Shown: in pieces, positions 12,601 to 24,885 of the stretch
Layout of the letters: every line of letters starts with the position of its first letter
Position numbering within the stretch: the stretch's first letter is position 1
Origin: Urechis unicinctus
Taxonomy: Eukaryota > Annelida > Polychaeta > Xenopneusta > Urechidae
Length of the DNA: 64,000 nucleotides
Assembly (NCBI GenBank): GCA_034190875.2
Contig: CM067356.1
Span: 50,472,763-50,536,762, forward strand
Direction: 5' to 3'
The notes under the pieces: generated by a model
What the model was told of the DNA's origin: nothing
Databases searched by the model: none
What the model saw: the letters and a program-made list of their open reading frames with translations, nothing else
Program-made: the position numbers and the translations under genes

Positions 12601-14872
12601 GTTGCATGTTCTGTGATTCCTTTACTATAATAATATCTGAAATTTGGCGTTTCTCTTATTACATACATCTCATTATGTAATAGGTAAGTTCACGCGATCA
12701 AGCTATTAACGTTATTTGCTGTTACATAGAGCATGTATCACATTCACGATTTATATATCAAAGACCCAATTGCAATATAGGTCCCTTTCCTATCCATTAA
12801 TTTTGTGGCGATCCAAAATAACTCATCGTTTAACACATTTGTTCATTCTGCGCTTATTTGTACTACTTGCCAAACTAGCGTGCATCACGTATAAAGCAGC
12901 AAGCACAATATGCAAGCATAAGTAAGTGAGTAAGGCAGGGCGGCTACAGATTAATCCGGAAATCGTGGAATATATTTAATTCCTTGAACTCAGGTAATTG
13001 CACCCTCAGTTTCTGAGGCTGGAAAGCGTATTCGAATACATATATGTATCGAGTACATCACTCAGGCTTCACTCCTCTATTGTAATTTACGGGTAAGCAT
13101 AGGATCATTACTGTGATCACTGTTACCATATAATGACAGTAACACAGCTGGCTAGTTTTTTTCAGTAGGCATCAATCTTGTGTGTGCTGCTGATTTGCCA
13201 ATGACTAGCAGTGGGGGCCACAGAGTAATTACCTGTATTTCGGTGTGGTAGTAGCTGCATGAGTTGTGAACGAATAGTGCGATAACGAGCTACAACGCAA
13301 AGCACGCTAAGACGCCAAATGTTCCGGGTGCTGTGAGTATATGATATGCAAAGGACTAAACCCATATCAGCCGGCTGTCGGTTGATGGCTTGAGCTCTAG
13401 TGCATGTTAAAACTGGGAATGTGTTATCAAAGGTATTGGCGAGACTTTGCGATGCTTATAGATAATAGGCAGGCCACCAGCTGAATATGAAATTACCGTG
13501 GGTTTAAGTCTGGGTACAATCATCGTGACTGAATTCCTGGGGCGTCCCAGAATTAGCTAAGTAAGTCCTGTGATGCAAATGCTTTGGATCCTATAATGTT
13601 TCGTAATGTGATCTCTTCTTGCGGTTTAAAATTATTGCAAAGAAAATATGTTGCAAAATAAACGTTTATCTGCTGACTCTCTTCCATTGTGTATTAAACA
13701 ACATTTATGTTTTGCATCATCCCCATGGTGATGAAATGTTGCAGTTTGCAAGCCCTCTACCGAATTTGCTAGACCGATTAGCGCGGGTTTCTTCCCTCGC
13801 TGAAAAAGCTTGCCCTCGCTCTTTTAATAATAATTGTATGGCCAATGATATGATGCACATCGTATCGCAGGCCTTACTAACTTTAGCTTTAGTAAAGCAG
13901 TTTTTCTCAAGCAACCTTTTAATCTTGCGCATCGTCGAACAGTGTAATGATTGAATGCGCGACTCTACATCTGGCAATTTTTTTTGGTCAAAAATGCAAT
14001 ATACCATGCAAAGATAACGTAAGCACGTGTACCATCTAACTGTTCGTCTATATTAAATGTGTGCACCAGTATAGAATACCGATGTCTCTTCTATCCTAAT
14101 TACATTCACTAGGCAATGAAATATCTCCGATATGCTATTCTATCAATGCTCTTTTCACTATCTATGGAATTTTATTTCACGTTCTTTTAAAGTTGATTTC
14201 CGTCCTTGTGCATATAAAAGCGTACAAGCAAGCACACTAAAAACCAGCAGAGGCAACATGAGTTCATGAAAGAGTCTTAATGGACCAATGGCTATGTGAA
14301 GGTGTCGTAAGCATTAAGGGTCCAGCGGTTTTTAATATATAATTCTCCTGTCAAATTATTTCTCTATGGATGGGTAGAATAAATAACAATCCTAGGTAAT
14401 ACCGTTTAATGTCGCGGAAAAGAGCTGGTGGCGATGTATGTGCAGCGGATTTGCATACCTTCGGCGAAGTGAAAATATAGTCAACTCACAAAGTGCATAA
14501 CAGAGTTTGCAAGGTACGTCATCTTGATTTATATAATATCCATATGTAACTCATTTCTGCTAAACATCACCCGTTACCCATATATGTGCACCACTGTGTA
14601 TATGTGCAAGTGAGTATGAGTGTGCACTGGTGTTTCCGATTTGGATTAGTTTTTGTTACGTTGACTGAACGTATTTGTACACATTGCATTTGGTCGCAAG
14701 TACATTAACCAAATGCTATAAGCGTGCATTTTCTGCCTGTTCGTTTCGCGGCTAGCTGCTAAAGTTGCGCTCTGTCGGGTTGTTGCAACGCTGCGAGTCG
14801 TTCATTGCAGATGTTCTCACGTGGTTCAAAGCATAATCCCTCATTTTTAAATACTTCTTTCGTCATTCGACG
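12601..14872. other. unrecognised stretch
   Basis: No gene recognised. Two opposed frames at 13,619-13,954 (plus, 111 codons) and 13,717-14,007 (minus, 96 codons, lysine- and arginine-rich) overlap each other. Neither shows a known domain. Confidence 0.5.
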
Positions 14873-15740
14873 TTTTATGAACACATTATCATGCAAAATA
14901 GGTTCCATTTACAACATGTCTGTGCAATTAAAACATTTAATCGGTGCAAAGTTATACCATCGATCGCCATGGGGGTAATCTTCATTTACGACAGCGCTAA
15001 ACTAAATGCACACATTGTTTCTACCTATGAGCACCTATTTAATTTGTGCTATTGTACTATATTTTATCCAACAGTGACGCTTGATTATGTTGCAAAGCTA
15101 TGCAATACAATGATAGCATTCAGATAGGCCATGATTTTACTTCTGTTGAATTACAAAAGAGCGAATGAAATAAACTAAAATTAACAACATTGGATTCAAA
15201 CCTATGATACGTTTGACTGCAGGTTGCAAAAAAATAGCCAGGCCCCGTAACTACTTATGACACTCACGCTTTCTCTGAGGAGTTCGATAAAGGACAAATA
15301 TATAAATTGTCCATGTCACAATTATAAACTACCAAGTCAGGCACAGACACAATTGTTACTCGTCTGACATTAATCCTCGATATATTATATATAGTGAATA
15401 CGCTGAACCATCAGCGAAGCAATCGCTCAGATGTTATACATTCAAATCAGACCGAATCGGGAGGCGGACAACGGCAAACAAGTACAAATATAGCTTTCTG
15501 TAGAATGACCGACCACAGATTTGTCGGATCAATGTACCGATAAGCATGAACTGCTTTCAAAGTCATCGTAGAAACTTAAAATTATTAACCGTTTATTTGA
15601 TAACACGTGCATCCTTTGACAATTCCGTTATAGATTCGCCTACTCATATTGGTACTTAACGTAACATATTCATGAGATGGACGAGAAACTACCGCCTATT
15701 TATACTGTATTATGAATCATACACTTTCAATCGCATTTGC
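14873..15740 (+). repeat. decayed long repeat, copy H
   Basis: 14,873-15,224 matches copy A at 9018-9277. 15,355-15,640 matches 22,192-22,480 nearly continuously (TGACATTAATCCTCGATATA, CCATCAGCGAAGCAATC, GGAGG-GGACAACGG). 15,585-15,740 also matches 9300-9460 (TGATAACACGTGCATC, CATGAGATGG-like). This copy therefore links the A and C copies and shows the order of parts in the parent repeat. Confidence 0.78.
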
Positions 15741-15914
15741 TATCTGGCACTGCCGACATGTATTAGATATGATTTAGTGTTTTATTCAGGTTATATTAGG
15801 ACAAAAGAGCTCATAGATATTTACCTCAGTGCTCCATTTATATGGAGGCAGTTGTATTTCTGAGTGGATGTTACCTCTCCCGTGAAAATTTGTCATCTAC
15901 AACAACGCCCTACA

Positions 15915-16310
15915 ATTGTGATACGGGACCACAGCCATCGAACTAAATAGACAATTATACATCACTGAATGCAATGCACTGAAGGTTTGTTAACATGACC
16001 TTGTGTCAGTGATATGGCAGAGATAGGTAGTAAAAGGTCAATAAGAGTAGACTGTTATTATTCCAATCAATGTATCTGTTGTGCAATTCTAGCGCTAGAC
16101 TTAACCTATGGCAATCGTGAATACCACCATAATCTATTGAGATAAAAAATACGATTATAGAAAAATCAAAGAAATTAAACCTGCAACAGTGGGCTTGTAC
16201 GAACAAGTGTGCATCATATGATACAATGTTGTAGAGTGACGTAAGTTACAACAAAATGCTGAAAATGTCCGCAAATTATTAGTTAGCTATAATGCATAAT
16301 AAAAGAAAGA
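15915..16310 (+). repeat. decayed repeat fragment, pairs with 12,275-12,600
   Basis: Same-direction partner of 12,275-12,600. Ordered shared blocks include CACAGCCATCGAACTAAAT, CAATGCACTGAAGG, CAATCAATGTATCTG and GGCAATCGTGAATACCACC. No coding content recognised. Confidence 0.75.
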
Positions 16311-18084
16311 TCTGCCACTGACTGTTCTAATAGCTGGCATCTGATTCCGGGGCATTGAAGCCCGTTTGAAAAATGAAAACAATTTATATAACAACACAGA
16401 CATGCGCAATGATTTTGTGTATATAGAGGTAGCTGGTGTGGCTCAACGGACAATGAGCTCTAAAAGGATAAGCAACTGATAAAACCCATGGACATCCTAG
16501 CATAAATGACATTTATGTGTTTGTGCGTGCGTGTATGTGTGTGTAAGTGAGTGTATGAATGCTTGTGGTCAATTACAATCCTAATAAAACAAACGGCTGG
16601 CGAATATAGAGGTGGTCAATATTACAAAATACTGTCGTGAGCAGCTGTTGGATTACTTTATTTGTAATCCATCACGCATCACCTAGTTTGACGTATCGGC
16701 GTGTGGAGAGTAAGCTATCTTGTATTCATTGAATCGCTTTATAGGCTGGCTGCTACGGCGGATGGTGATTTATTACTACATGTCTCGCGTGATCTTTTTA
16801 CGTTTTGCTCGTTTTATCTTTAAACGATGGTGTCTCGAAGGAGAGGTTAAATTACCAGCGGCGCACATTTATATGATTTGATACGCTGAAATGCAATATA
16901 TAAAGCTGAGCCCTTTTACTCACATGAAAAGAGCATTGATACAGTCCACAAATAGCCCGATATATCAACCGTGTACATTTTCAATGGTAGTCGGTAAGGC
17001 TTGATTTGATGATACGCTTAGCTTATATTGTGACTCCTTACTGCCACATGCTGCTTCCTGTAATGTATACTCCGCATTAAAATAATAGTCCTACCGATGA
17101 TGCATCTTGGACCTGATTTAATGGCCATACCCAGATGTCATTGTTCTCTATGTTGCATAGTTGGCTATTGTGTTTCCGTCTCTGCCATTCATCAACGAAT
17201 GGGCTAATTTTTGAGTGGGGGTCGGGGGGCTCACTACTCCTACGTTTTAAAATTTGCCTCTCATCGAAAATGGAAACATGCGCCTTAATACAGAACGTGT
17301 AACGGCTATTAGCATTGCCTTTCTTCAGCATGGTTTTATATAATATTATACATCGTCGGCTTCTCCAAACGGACTGATGATATATGAGCCGAGAATGAGT
17401 AAACTGTGTCAAGTTGTTCATAGATCGTTTTAACACGGGTATATTCATCTGACTGGTGGACGAACGGAACTACATGCTAAACAGTTACCAACTTAGAACG
17501 ATTTCTAACACATTTGAAGAATGTTTAAAGGTGTGGGATTTTTTTGCAAAGTTGCAATTAAGCCTCTTAAACATTGAAAGGCTCTTTGGTTTATGATGCT
17601 GCTGAAACAAAGATTGCGTTATTGGCAAGAAGATAATGTATGACCTGAATGTATCAGATATAAATGTAGAACCAGTGCGAAAATGCTTTAGGCTACGTCA
17701 TTCAAGGATAAGGCTAGCCTTGGCAATGTATTAATAATATAGACTATGTTGTGAATATAGACTTTCCAAAATTATTTTAAGTGGATAATGTACCGGGATA
17801 ATCAACGTACGGTATAGATTGTTCCATACTTACGTACAAAGTAGCAATGTCACTACATGCTTTAATCGGTCATGACAAGGTAAAATTGTTCAGTAAACAA
17901 TAATTCAGCACATTCTAATGGGCCAAGAGTAGGTGCACGCATAGTTACGACATGCACCAATCGTGCAACCAATTGTGCGCAGTCTTTCTGCTGGTAGGTT
18001 GACAATAGGCTGACTACTTTTTAATATCTTTATCCCCGCAACAATACGCGTGTGCTAATTCATCTTAAAATATTGGCTGAATGA
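16311..18084. other. unrecognised stretch with a TG-rich patch
   Basis: No gene recognised. 16,515-16,565 is TG-rich but not a clean microsatellite. The 123-codon minus-strand frame at 17,077-17,448 is basic and has no recognisable domain. Confidence 0.5.
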
Positions 18085-19745
18085 TTGAAAATCTCATTGC
18101 TACTTTGTATTTGGATAAGTGAGACGGTGAGATAAAGAATAAATACTGTTTTGTTGGTGGTAAATGTGCAATATAGAAATGTCCATTAGGGATTGCACAC
18201 AGAATCATTTAAGTTGATTAATGGGGTAGTTGATGATTTTAAGAATTAGAGCGAGCGTAAGAATATTCAGGGACAATAAAGATAATTTTAATGCGCTTTT
18301 TGCACGAACGAGGTGATGTAAGAACGCCGTGTGAGACTCATTGTTGTAGGGCATGAATACGTGGCGTTTCTCATAATGAACATTACGCGTCTTGGTTTGC
18401 AAACACCAATGCTGCTCAAAAGCACGACTTATGCCATCACTGGCTCTTTTGTGACGCATTAAACTTTCACAGTTTACAGTAATTTCGTGGACAAAAGGAC
18501 TGGGTCGCAACATTTCTATGCATTTATAACTATAAAAGCCTCATAACTATCAGAAAAAGACACTTGATTTACACCAACCTATGCTTGTTTTAGCTAATTG
18601 ATGTTTGATTTTTAGTGCAAACAGAGAATAACATGGTCAACATAAATGTACATGATTTGCTACGCGACGTCTTATCATTGATTATTGTCAAACTTGTTGC
18701 TGTGGAGCATCTAACTAGCCCTAACTATAATAATGTAGAAACCTAGTGTATCCCATGAATAGATATAACTAGGTACACTTCGTACATGACAACAAATACT
18801 TTTGCCAATAACGGTTACATTATACCAGATGTCAACTCTGTGTCGAATTATGTGTCATTGAGGAAACCCATTGCGCTTCCCTTTGTCGAATTATGTCCTC
18901 AACATTGCTATAAGGGGCATGCCTGCAACTGCACCAGTGAGTTTTGAATTAAATTAGTGTGGTTATGGTTGCCGTCCATGTGGACTGATGCGATTGAATT
19001 CGAATATTATAAGGTCGTTACGACACCAAAACGTACTGGGCAACAACGCAACTATGCTGCCGAATATATCCAATCGTATATTTCTGGAAGGCTTGATAAA
19101 TTGATGACATTATCCTTCCGAATACGGTTATCAAACCTGGTTGATTTTCTGCAACCCATAGATATTCAGCAAGGACAAACATACTAGTTAAGCATTTGAT
19201 ACAGAAGAGAATGGAGGATAAACACTGAGAGTAGACAAGAAATACGAGCTTCGGAGTTTCAATGTCAGCAAGGCCTGCGAATGCAATGTTTGCACCTTGC
19301 ACGATTCTCTCTGTTACTGTTGTCGCGTCAGTCAGTCGATGTTTGTAGTTTGATCTTGGAGCAAATCCATAACCATAATAACGTAAAAATAAGTCTATTT
19401 ATAGCGAATGCTGCATGAGTGAATCGAGTCTATTACGACACAACAGCCGGGTTGAGGCATCAAAGGTAAATGGAAGAGGTAACGGCCTGTAGAACCCGAT
19501 ATCTTTCCGCAAGGCACAGTTTTATGGCACACCTGACAATCAGGGACGCCATTGCAAACGTATCACTTATATAAATTGCGAAATAGGTAATCGTGATTTA
19601 CGCTAAGTTGAGACCTATATATATTCTAGCACATGGTTCTATGCCACACAATGGAGTTTGGTATGTTCATTATTTAACTCTACAAGCGAAATGAAATGCT
19701 TTGGAGTAGCTATATTGGCATGTGTTTGTGAGTATGAGACCTGGC
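18085..19745 (+). repeat. decayed long repeat, copy D
   Basis: 18,085-18,660 matches 23,785-24,470 in the same direction (TTTAATGCGCTTT, AGAGAATAACATGGTCAACATAA-like). 18,830-19,230 matches 24,510-24,733 and then, after an interruption, 29,095-29,128. 19,250-19,745 matches 63,470-64,000 (GCATGAGTGAATCGAGTCTA, ATATCTTTCCGC, TATGTTCATTATTT, TGTTTGTGAGT). It is the most continuous copy of these parts and serves as the empty-site reference for the LINE at 24.7-29.1 kb. No coding content is conserved. Confidence 0.82.
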
Positions 19746-21399
19746 TGTATGTGCATGGTCCCTGACCCACAAGCCACGACTTAGTCAGGGTTGTTTGCTG
19801 ATGAACAAGAATAACCATCATTGTAAATCGTGGTGGCTCGTGAACATTTGGTATTCAATTTACAGCGGTTTTTGAAGGTGCTTCTGTACAGTACTACTAA
19901 ACCTTACGGGATTTGATCGAATTGTTAGGAATCCATAGCCTAATAAACGTAATTACGTAAACATTCTACGTACTGCTACGCTACTGTTAACAATACTTTA
20001 CTGTTATAGTCGACTGCTCTGCTGTTACCTAACATTATTCTAAGGTAAGAATTGATTGTTAAAAAAGATAGCAAATAATGTTCGTACTCCACCAAATATC
20101 TCGGTGGCAATTGAGGTGAGGTATCGAATATTTGCAATTATCCTGACTCATTAATATGAAGATACCTATCAAAATAAATATATCGATGTTAATTGTTTCA
20201 TTCACATTTATATACAATGTAACATAACAGAGAAGAGACATGCCGTGCTAAAAGGTATTACTTTACAAATAGTGTTGTACTTGATTGATTTTGAAGACGG
20301 CTGTTACGAAATACAGGATGGCAGCAATGTAATGAAGAGCTGCTTATTTTGCTTTTTCATTTGAACATGTTTTCGTGCATTTCTCAAGAGATGTTAGCGT
20401 AATGATCTACACGCATTACTGTCACTTGACATTTAGCATTCAAAACGTGGAGTTGACTGTTTGACGTTCAGGTTGCTGGCAACACCAGAAGTAATCATCC
20501 AATAACTATGCTTATTTGCGGTGAAACTTCAATCATTGAATCAGCAGTATCGGTAAAGTATGTACCCAACAACTTTGTGCTGTTTTAATATGCTTCATGA
20601 TACCCACACTTTGATTGATTTTTTATGTATTGTGAGGAGTCAGCGCCGTGCTCGATATATAAGGTGATATAAAAGCACTGAAACATTCCTGCAATTTGAT
20701 TAATTGTTAACATTACCCATAAATGGTTTGGAAATACACCCTCATCCTATCCGTGTATTTAACATTGACAAAAAAGAACACGTTCCTTGAGATAGTCTGC
20801 CGATGCTGTCTATTGCGCTTCGACCTGTTATATAACTAGGCCAGTTTCAACTTACCATTGCTTGTGCACGATGGATTTAAATAAATAATATTACTATATT
20901 GTCGGTAATGCCAAATCATTTGTACCGCACCACAGATCGCTCATTATTCCATTAAAGCACGCGTTCGTCATTCATACACTGATACTCGTTGCCACCCTTT
21001 TCTTCAGACTTTGGATGTGCATGTGATTATTTGACGTTTGAGATATCATGACGTATGTCTGAAGTATGTGGCGGTATAGGGTCACTTGTGTTGCCCTTAT
21101 TCGTTACCTTAATATGCTTGAAAGTCAATTAAAACCGCATTTGTCAACCCAACACAACTTGATAGCATACACACGACATTACCCATAAGTTGTAGATATA
21201 TGATATGACGCTAGAATATTTGTTCATGATGCAGTTTGTGATTTATTGCCAGTAATAACCCCTGTCTCAATCTGAGAAAACACGTTGTGCCTCAAATAAG
21301 CCTTCTCTGGTGCACGTTACAACCGCGTCTGGCTTTACTGTGCATTAGATGGATTGACTCGCATGGGTTCGGTATGATATTTTCTGCATTGATATAACC
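19746..21399. other. unrecognised stretch
   Basis: I see no gene, RNA or clear repeat copy. All open frames are 60 codons or shorter. Confidence 0.5.
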
Positions 21400-22060
21400 A
21401 GACCTCTCTGCATTTTACCCGATTAGTAAAAAGATATCTACCGTTATAACAGTGTTAGCGTCTTCTGGCATAATGCACGTATAGACTCCAACAAGTACGA
21501 GGTGGAGCTAGTGTGTTAAATATTTATCAAGATTAAACCTATAACGAATATCAAAACCCAAATTGGAACATTATATTTAGATTTCCTATGCTTGGGAGAC
21601 AAGGTCAGTACAACATTATCCCATTATATGGCCTTAATGTTAAAAATGCAAGACAAACGCAACACCATTTGTGATAAAGGTGGTGCTTTAATAAGACATA
21701 TGAAGTTACTGATGTGCCTTATATTCACTGACAAGCACAGAGATTCATATTGAACCACACGGTGTTGCAGAGGCTCGTTTGGCGTCCGAAAGTTCATACT
21801 ACGCTAACAATTATTTCTCATGTTCTGACATTTACTTGATTCCGACTAGAAAAGGCCGTTAATGATTTAAATTGCTTTAGAGTAGCCCCAAAAGGTATTT
21901 AAAGCATATTGGAAAGGGCAATGGCTCCACTTTGCAACAAAGTTATCCCTGTTGGTAGGTCTTCATTTACAATTGTAGCACTCGGAAGGCATTAGGCGGC
22001 TTATGTGTTGCACAAGGATTTGAAGAGTTATGGTCAACCCTTATTGTAAACATGCCGCTG
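21400..22060 (+). repeat. decayed repeat, pairs with 55,985-58,110
   Basis: Matches the distant region in the same direction. 21,450-21,600 resembles 56,005-56,155 (ATAACAGTG-TAG, GGCATAAT, CCCAAATT). 21,820-22,000 resembles 57,905-58,080 (CATNTTCTGACATTTACTTGATTCC, GGGCAATGG-T-CACTTTGC, GGAAGGCA). The partner is interrupted by over 1.5 kb of unrelated text. Confidence 0.7.
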
Positions 22061-22191
22061 TGGTAGCTGCAATTACGCAACTGAGTACATAGCAAATAAT
22101 CCCTTTCGATCCGATTGTATTCATCCTTACATCGAGATTGAGACCGTCTTGTGTGGGCGACGGCCTTTTCCGTTGTGCGTGGATTGTTAGT

Positions 22192-24733
22192 CGTTTGACA
22201 TTAATCCTCGATATATTATCTGTAGTAAATGTACCCAGCCATCAGCGAAGCAATCAATCAGATGTAATACAAACACTTTAGAGCAGATTGGGAGGTGGAC
22301 AACGGTGCTTCGGTCATTTGTGTCTCAGTATGCTATAAAGAAATATAAATCACTTTTTATCGAATGACTGCACAAAGATTGGACAGATCAATATGCCAAT
22401 TAACACAGTGCTTTCGATTTCATCTTAGCTTTTCAGAAATATTAGCCGTTAATTTGATAACACATGCATCATTCCAGGAATTGTTATGAAGTCGGATAAG
22501 TTTGATAAAAGCCTCATCATTTATGTGATTGTAGCGTACCATTAATGTACCATTTAATCTTTTGCGAGTGTATTGATGACATTGTTGCGTTTTGTAAAAT
22601 GATTAGCACAATCCCGTGACCAGCAAGTAGTTTCAGCTTACTTGAAAATCGTTTATTGTTCCATATGCTTCATTTACTGCTCATGTGTGGCATTTGCTAT
22701 TCGCAGACAACCAAGGGATACTTTTATTTGCTTTGTCTGAATAACGTTGAACTACATGATGATAATTTAACGGCAAGCGCGTCGAATCTCATCGTCTATA
22801 GCTACATTTTCGGCTTGAAAATTGCTATTAAACTTAATTTCCCCTGAATTGAGGAAAAACATTGCCTTCTACTAGAACAATATATATACATCTTTTTTTG
22901 ACTAACACGAGTTTAATACGATATGATTGTTGGTTGTAATTAAACAATATACTTGCAACACGACTTAGTTCCAATTTTACCATATTTATACTCAACCTAT
23001 TCATATTAGTAGTGTGCTTAGTGGTCTATTGTATCTAACGAATACCTAGACTGCCTAAACATTCCGTAAACCCGAACATACAATCATGAATATCAGCATA
23101 ATGAATGGTAAGAGCATGCATGACTGTGAAATAAGCACACATCCATACATAATTTATTGTATAAGACACTCTTCCGAGTATATGGTGTTAGGACAAAGGC
23201 GCGAGTGAATGATACATCGACATATCCAACCATAATGTCGCCTTAATAACGACAAACGTGTGTCAATGTGCATTTCCAGTTTTATGTTAAGCTGAATTCT
23301 GATTTTCATGTCATTCATGGCTGTCCGAAGACTATGTAAGACATTACTCCCATGCATATGCTGTATCTACACTGACGAAAGCTTTGCAGTTGGTGATATG
23401 AGGCTCTCTAAATCACGTACGTTATGGCGTGTGATGTAATTGACGGTATCTCTGTTGACTCGTTGCGTAATCGCTTTCCTCTCAGCTCTCTCAACCTCTT
23501 ACCGACGGAGCGTGTTACCAATGAAAGTATGTTTTGAATAGTATTTCGGTATTACAGTTACTCAATGTGGATTTCAGCGCTTTTGATAGGGATTAAGGTT
23601 GCTATTGTCTGCAAACGAGCCCACTTTGCACATTTGGTATGCAAGGCAACGTTGAAGTTATGATTAATTGTCATATCGTTATTATATCGGATAGAATCGC
23701 TTGCCAGCCAGCTTAGTGTCTTTCGATAATCAAAAAATACTGAATTGATGCAAATCCCGTTATTTGGCTGCGACGAAGAGGCGCATCGGTTTGTTTTGGT
23801 AAAGAGTAAATACGGTTTTGCTAATGGTAAATTAACAACATAAAAATGGCCTATAGGAATGGCACCATTAGATGCCCAAAGTTGAGCAGTCGAAAAAGTC
23901 AATGAATGGTCATGTCATATTCCCTGGGTTCTGATGATGTACATTTGTAAGGATTAGAGAGAGCGGAAAATATATCCTAGGATAATAATAAAGGTAATTT
24001 AAATGCGCTTTGTCACGCATGAAGTGATGAAAGAAAGCCTTTTATGAGCATGTGGCTTAGGGTTTGAATACGTTGCGATACTAATAATGAAATCCGGGTT
24101 CGGGAGGTGGCTTAGACAGGCGCTTTATGTGATCGCAGCATGGATTGGCAAACATCATTTCAGCTCAATCGCACAACGCCTGTAGCCTTCCTTGCATGCC
24201 AGCACTGGCTCTTCTGTGCCACATCGACACTGTACAGTAAAATAGAGGACGGAAAAACTGGATTTGAAACGTATCCATGCGTTTATTACGGTACGAGCAT
24301 AAAAAATATCCGAGATTGACACCTTATTCGGACCAGCCGATGGCTGTTTTGTCCTCGAACGTAAATAGTTAATTGAACGATGCGTGTTGTTATTTGTTTT
24401 TATCAAGCTGGAAAGCAAACAGAGACTAACATGGTCAACATAACAGTACATATTTCGTGACGAATAAGTGTTTTTATGAGAATATACAAATAATATATAT
24501 AGAGAGTCAATTTATGGTTGACAATCGAACCTGTGTTACTCCTGTAGGGGCATTGTTCTCATTGCAGAAAATTCACCATGATGTGAATTAAATGCTAATA
24601 TTGTAAGGAAGTGGCGACACCAAACGTACATGGCTCACTCTTTCTGATAAAACAAAACTACTTTATTCACACTTGTTCTTTAAGAGCTGTCCGCAGAAAT
24701 GAACAATATACTAACTAAAAATAAGAATTTGAT
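22192..24733 (+). repeat. decayed long repeat, copy C (left of the LINE)
   Basis: 22,192-22,480 matches copy H. 22,982-23,670 matches copy A. 23,785-24,733 matches copy D. These parts lie in one continuous order, so copy C is the best guide to the parent sequence. Between 22,480 and 22,982 it holds about 500 bases where copy A has about 120, so something was gained here or lost there. The copy stops at TTTGATA (24,727-24,733), where the minus-strand LINE begins, and resumes at AGAGAATGGAGGATAA (29,095). Confidence 0.8.
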
Positions 24734-24734
24734 A

Positions 24735-24737
<3 letters not shown>

Positions 24738-24821
<84 letters not shown>
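24738..24821. repeat. (TA)n microsatellite at LINE 3' end
   Basis: A pure TA run of about 84 bases directly after the LINE 3' tail (minus-strand direction). Its place suggests it is, or grew from, the element's terminal simple repeat. The related repeat copy D has no TA run at the corresponding point. Confidence 0.95.
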
Positions 24822-24824
<3 letters not shown>

Positions 24825-24885
24825 TTCATTTCGTACATATAAACGTACAGAATTGTAAAGAATCAGTGCAAGAGAGAAATGAAGA

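Noticed and set aside
13619-14007. Opposed frames of 111 and 96 codons as a gene
   Set aside because: They overlap on opposite strands and neither shows a domain.
16430-16500. tRNA-like text (GTGTGGCTCAACGG)
   Set aside because: It cannot be folded by eye into a cloverleaf with an anticodon arm and a TTCGA loop, so there is no support for a tRNA.
17077-17448. 123-codon minus-strand frame as a gene
   Set aside because: No known motif and no support from any neighbouring repeat or exon; likely chance.
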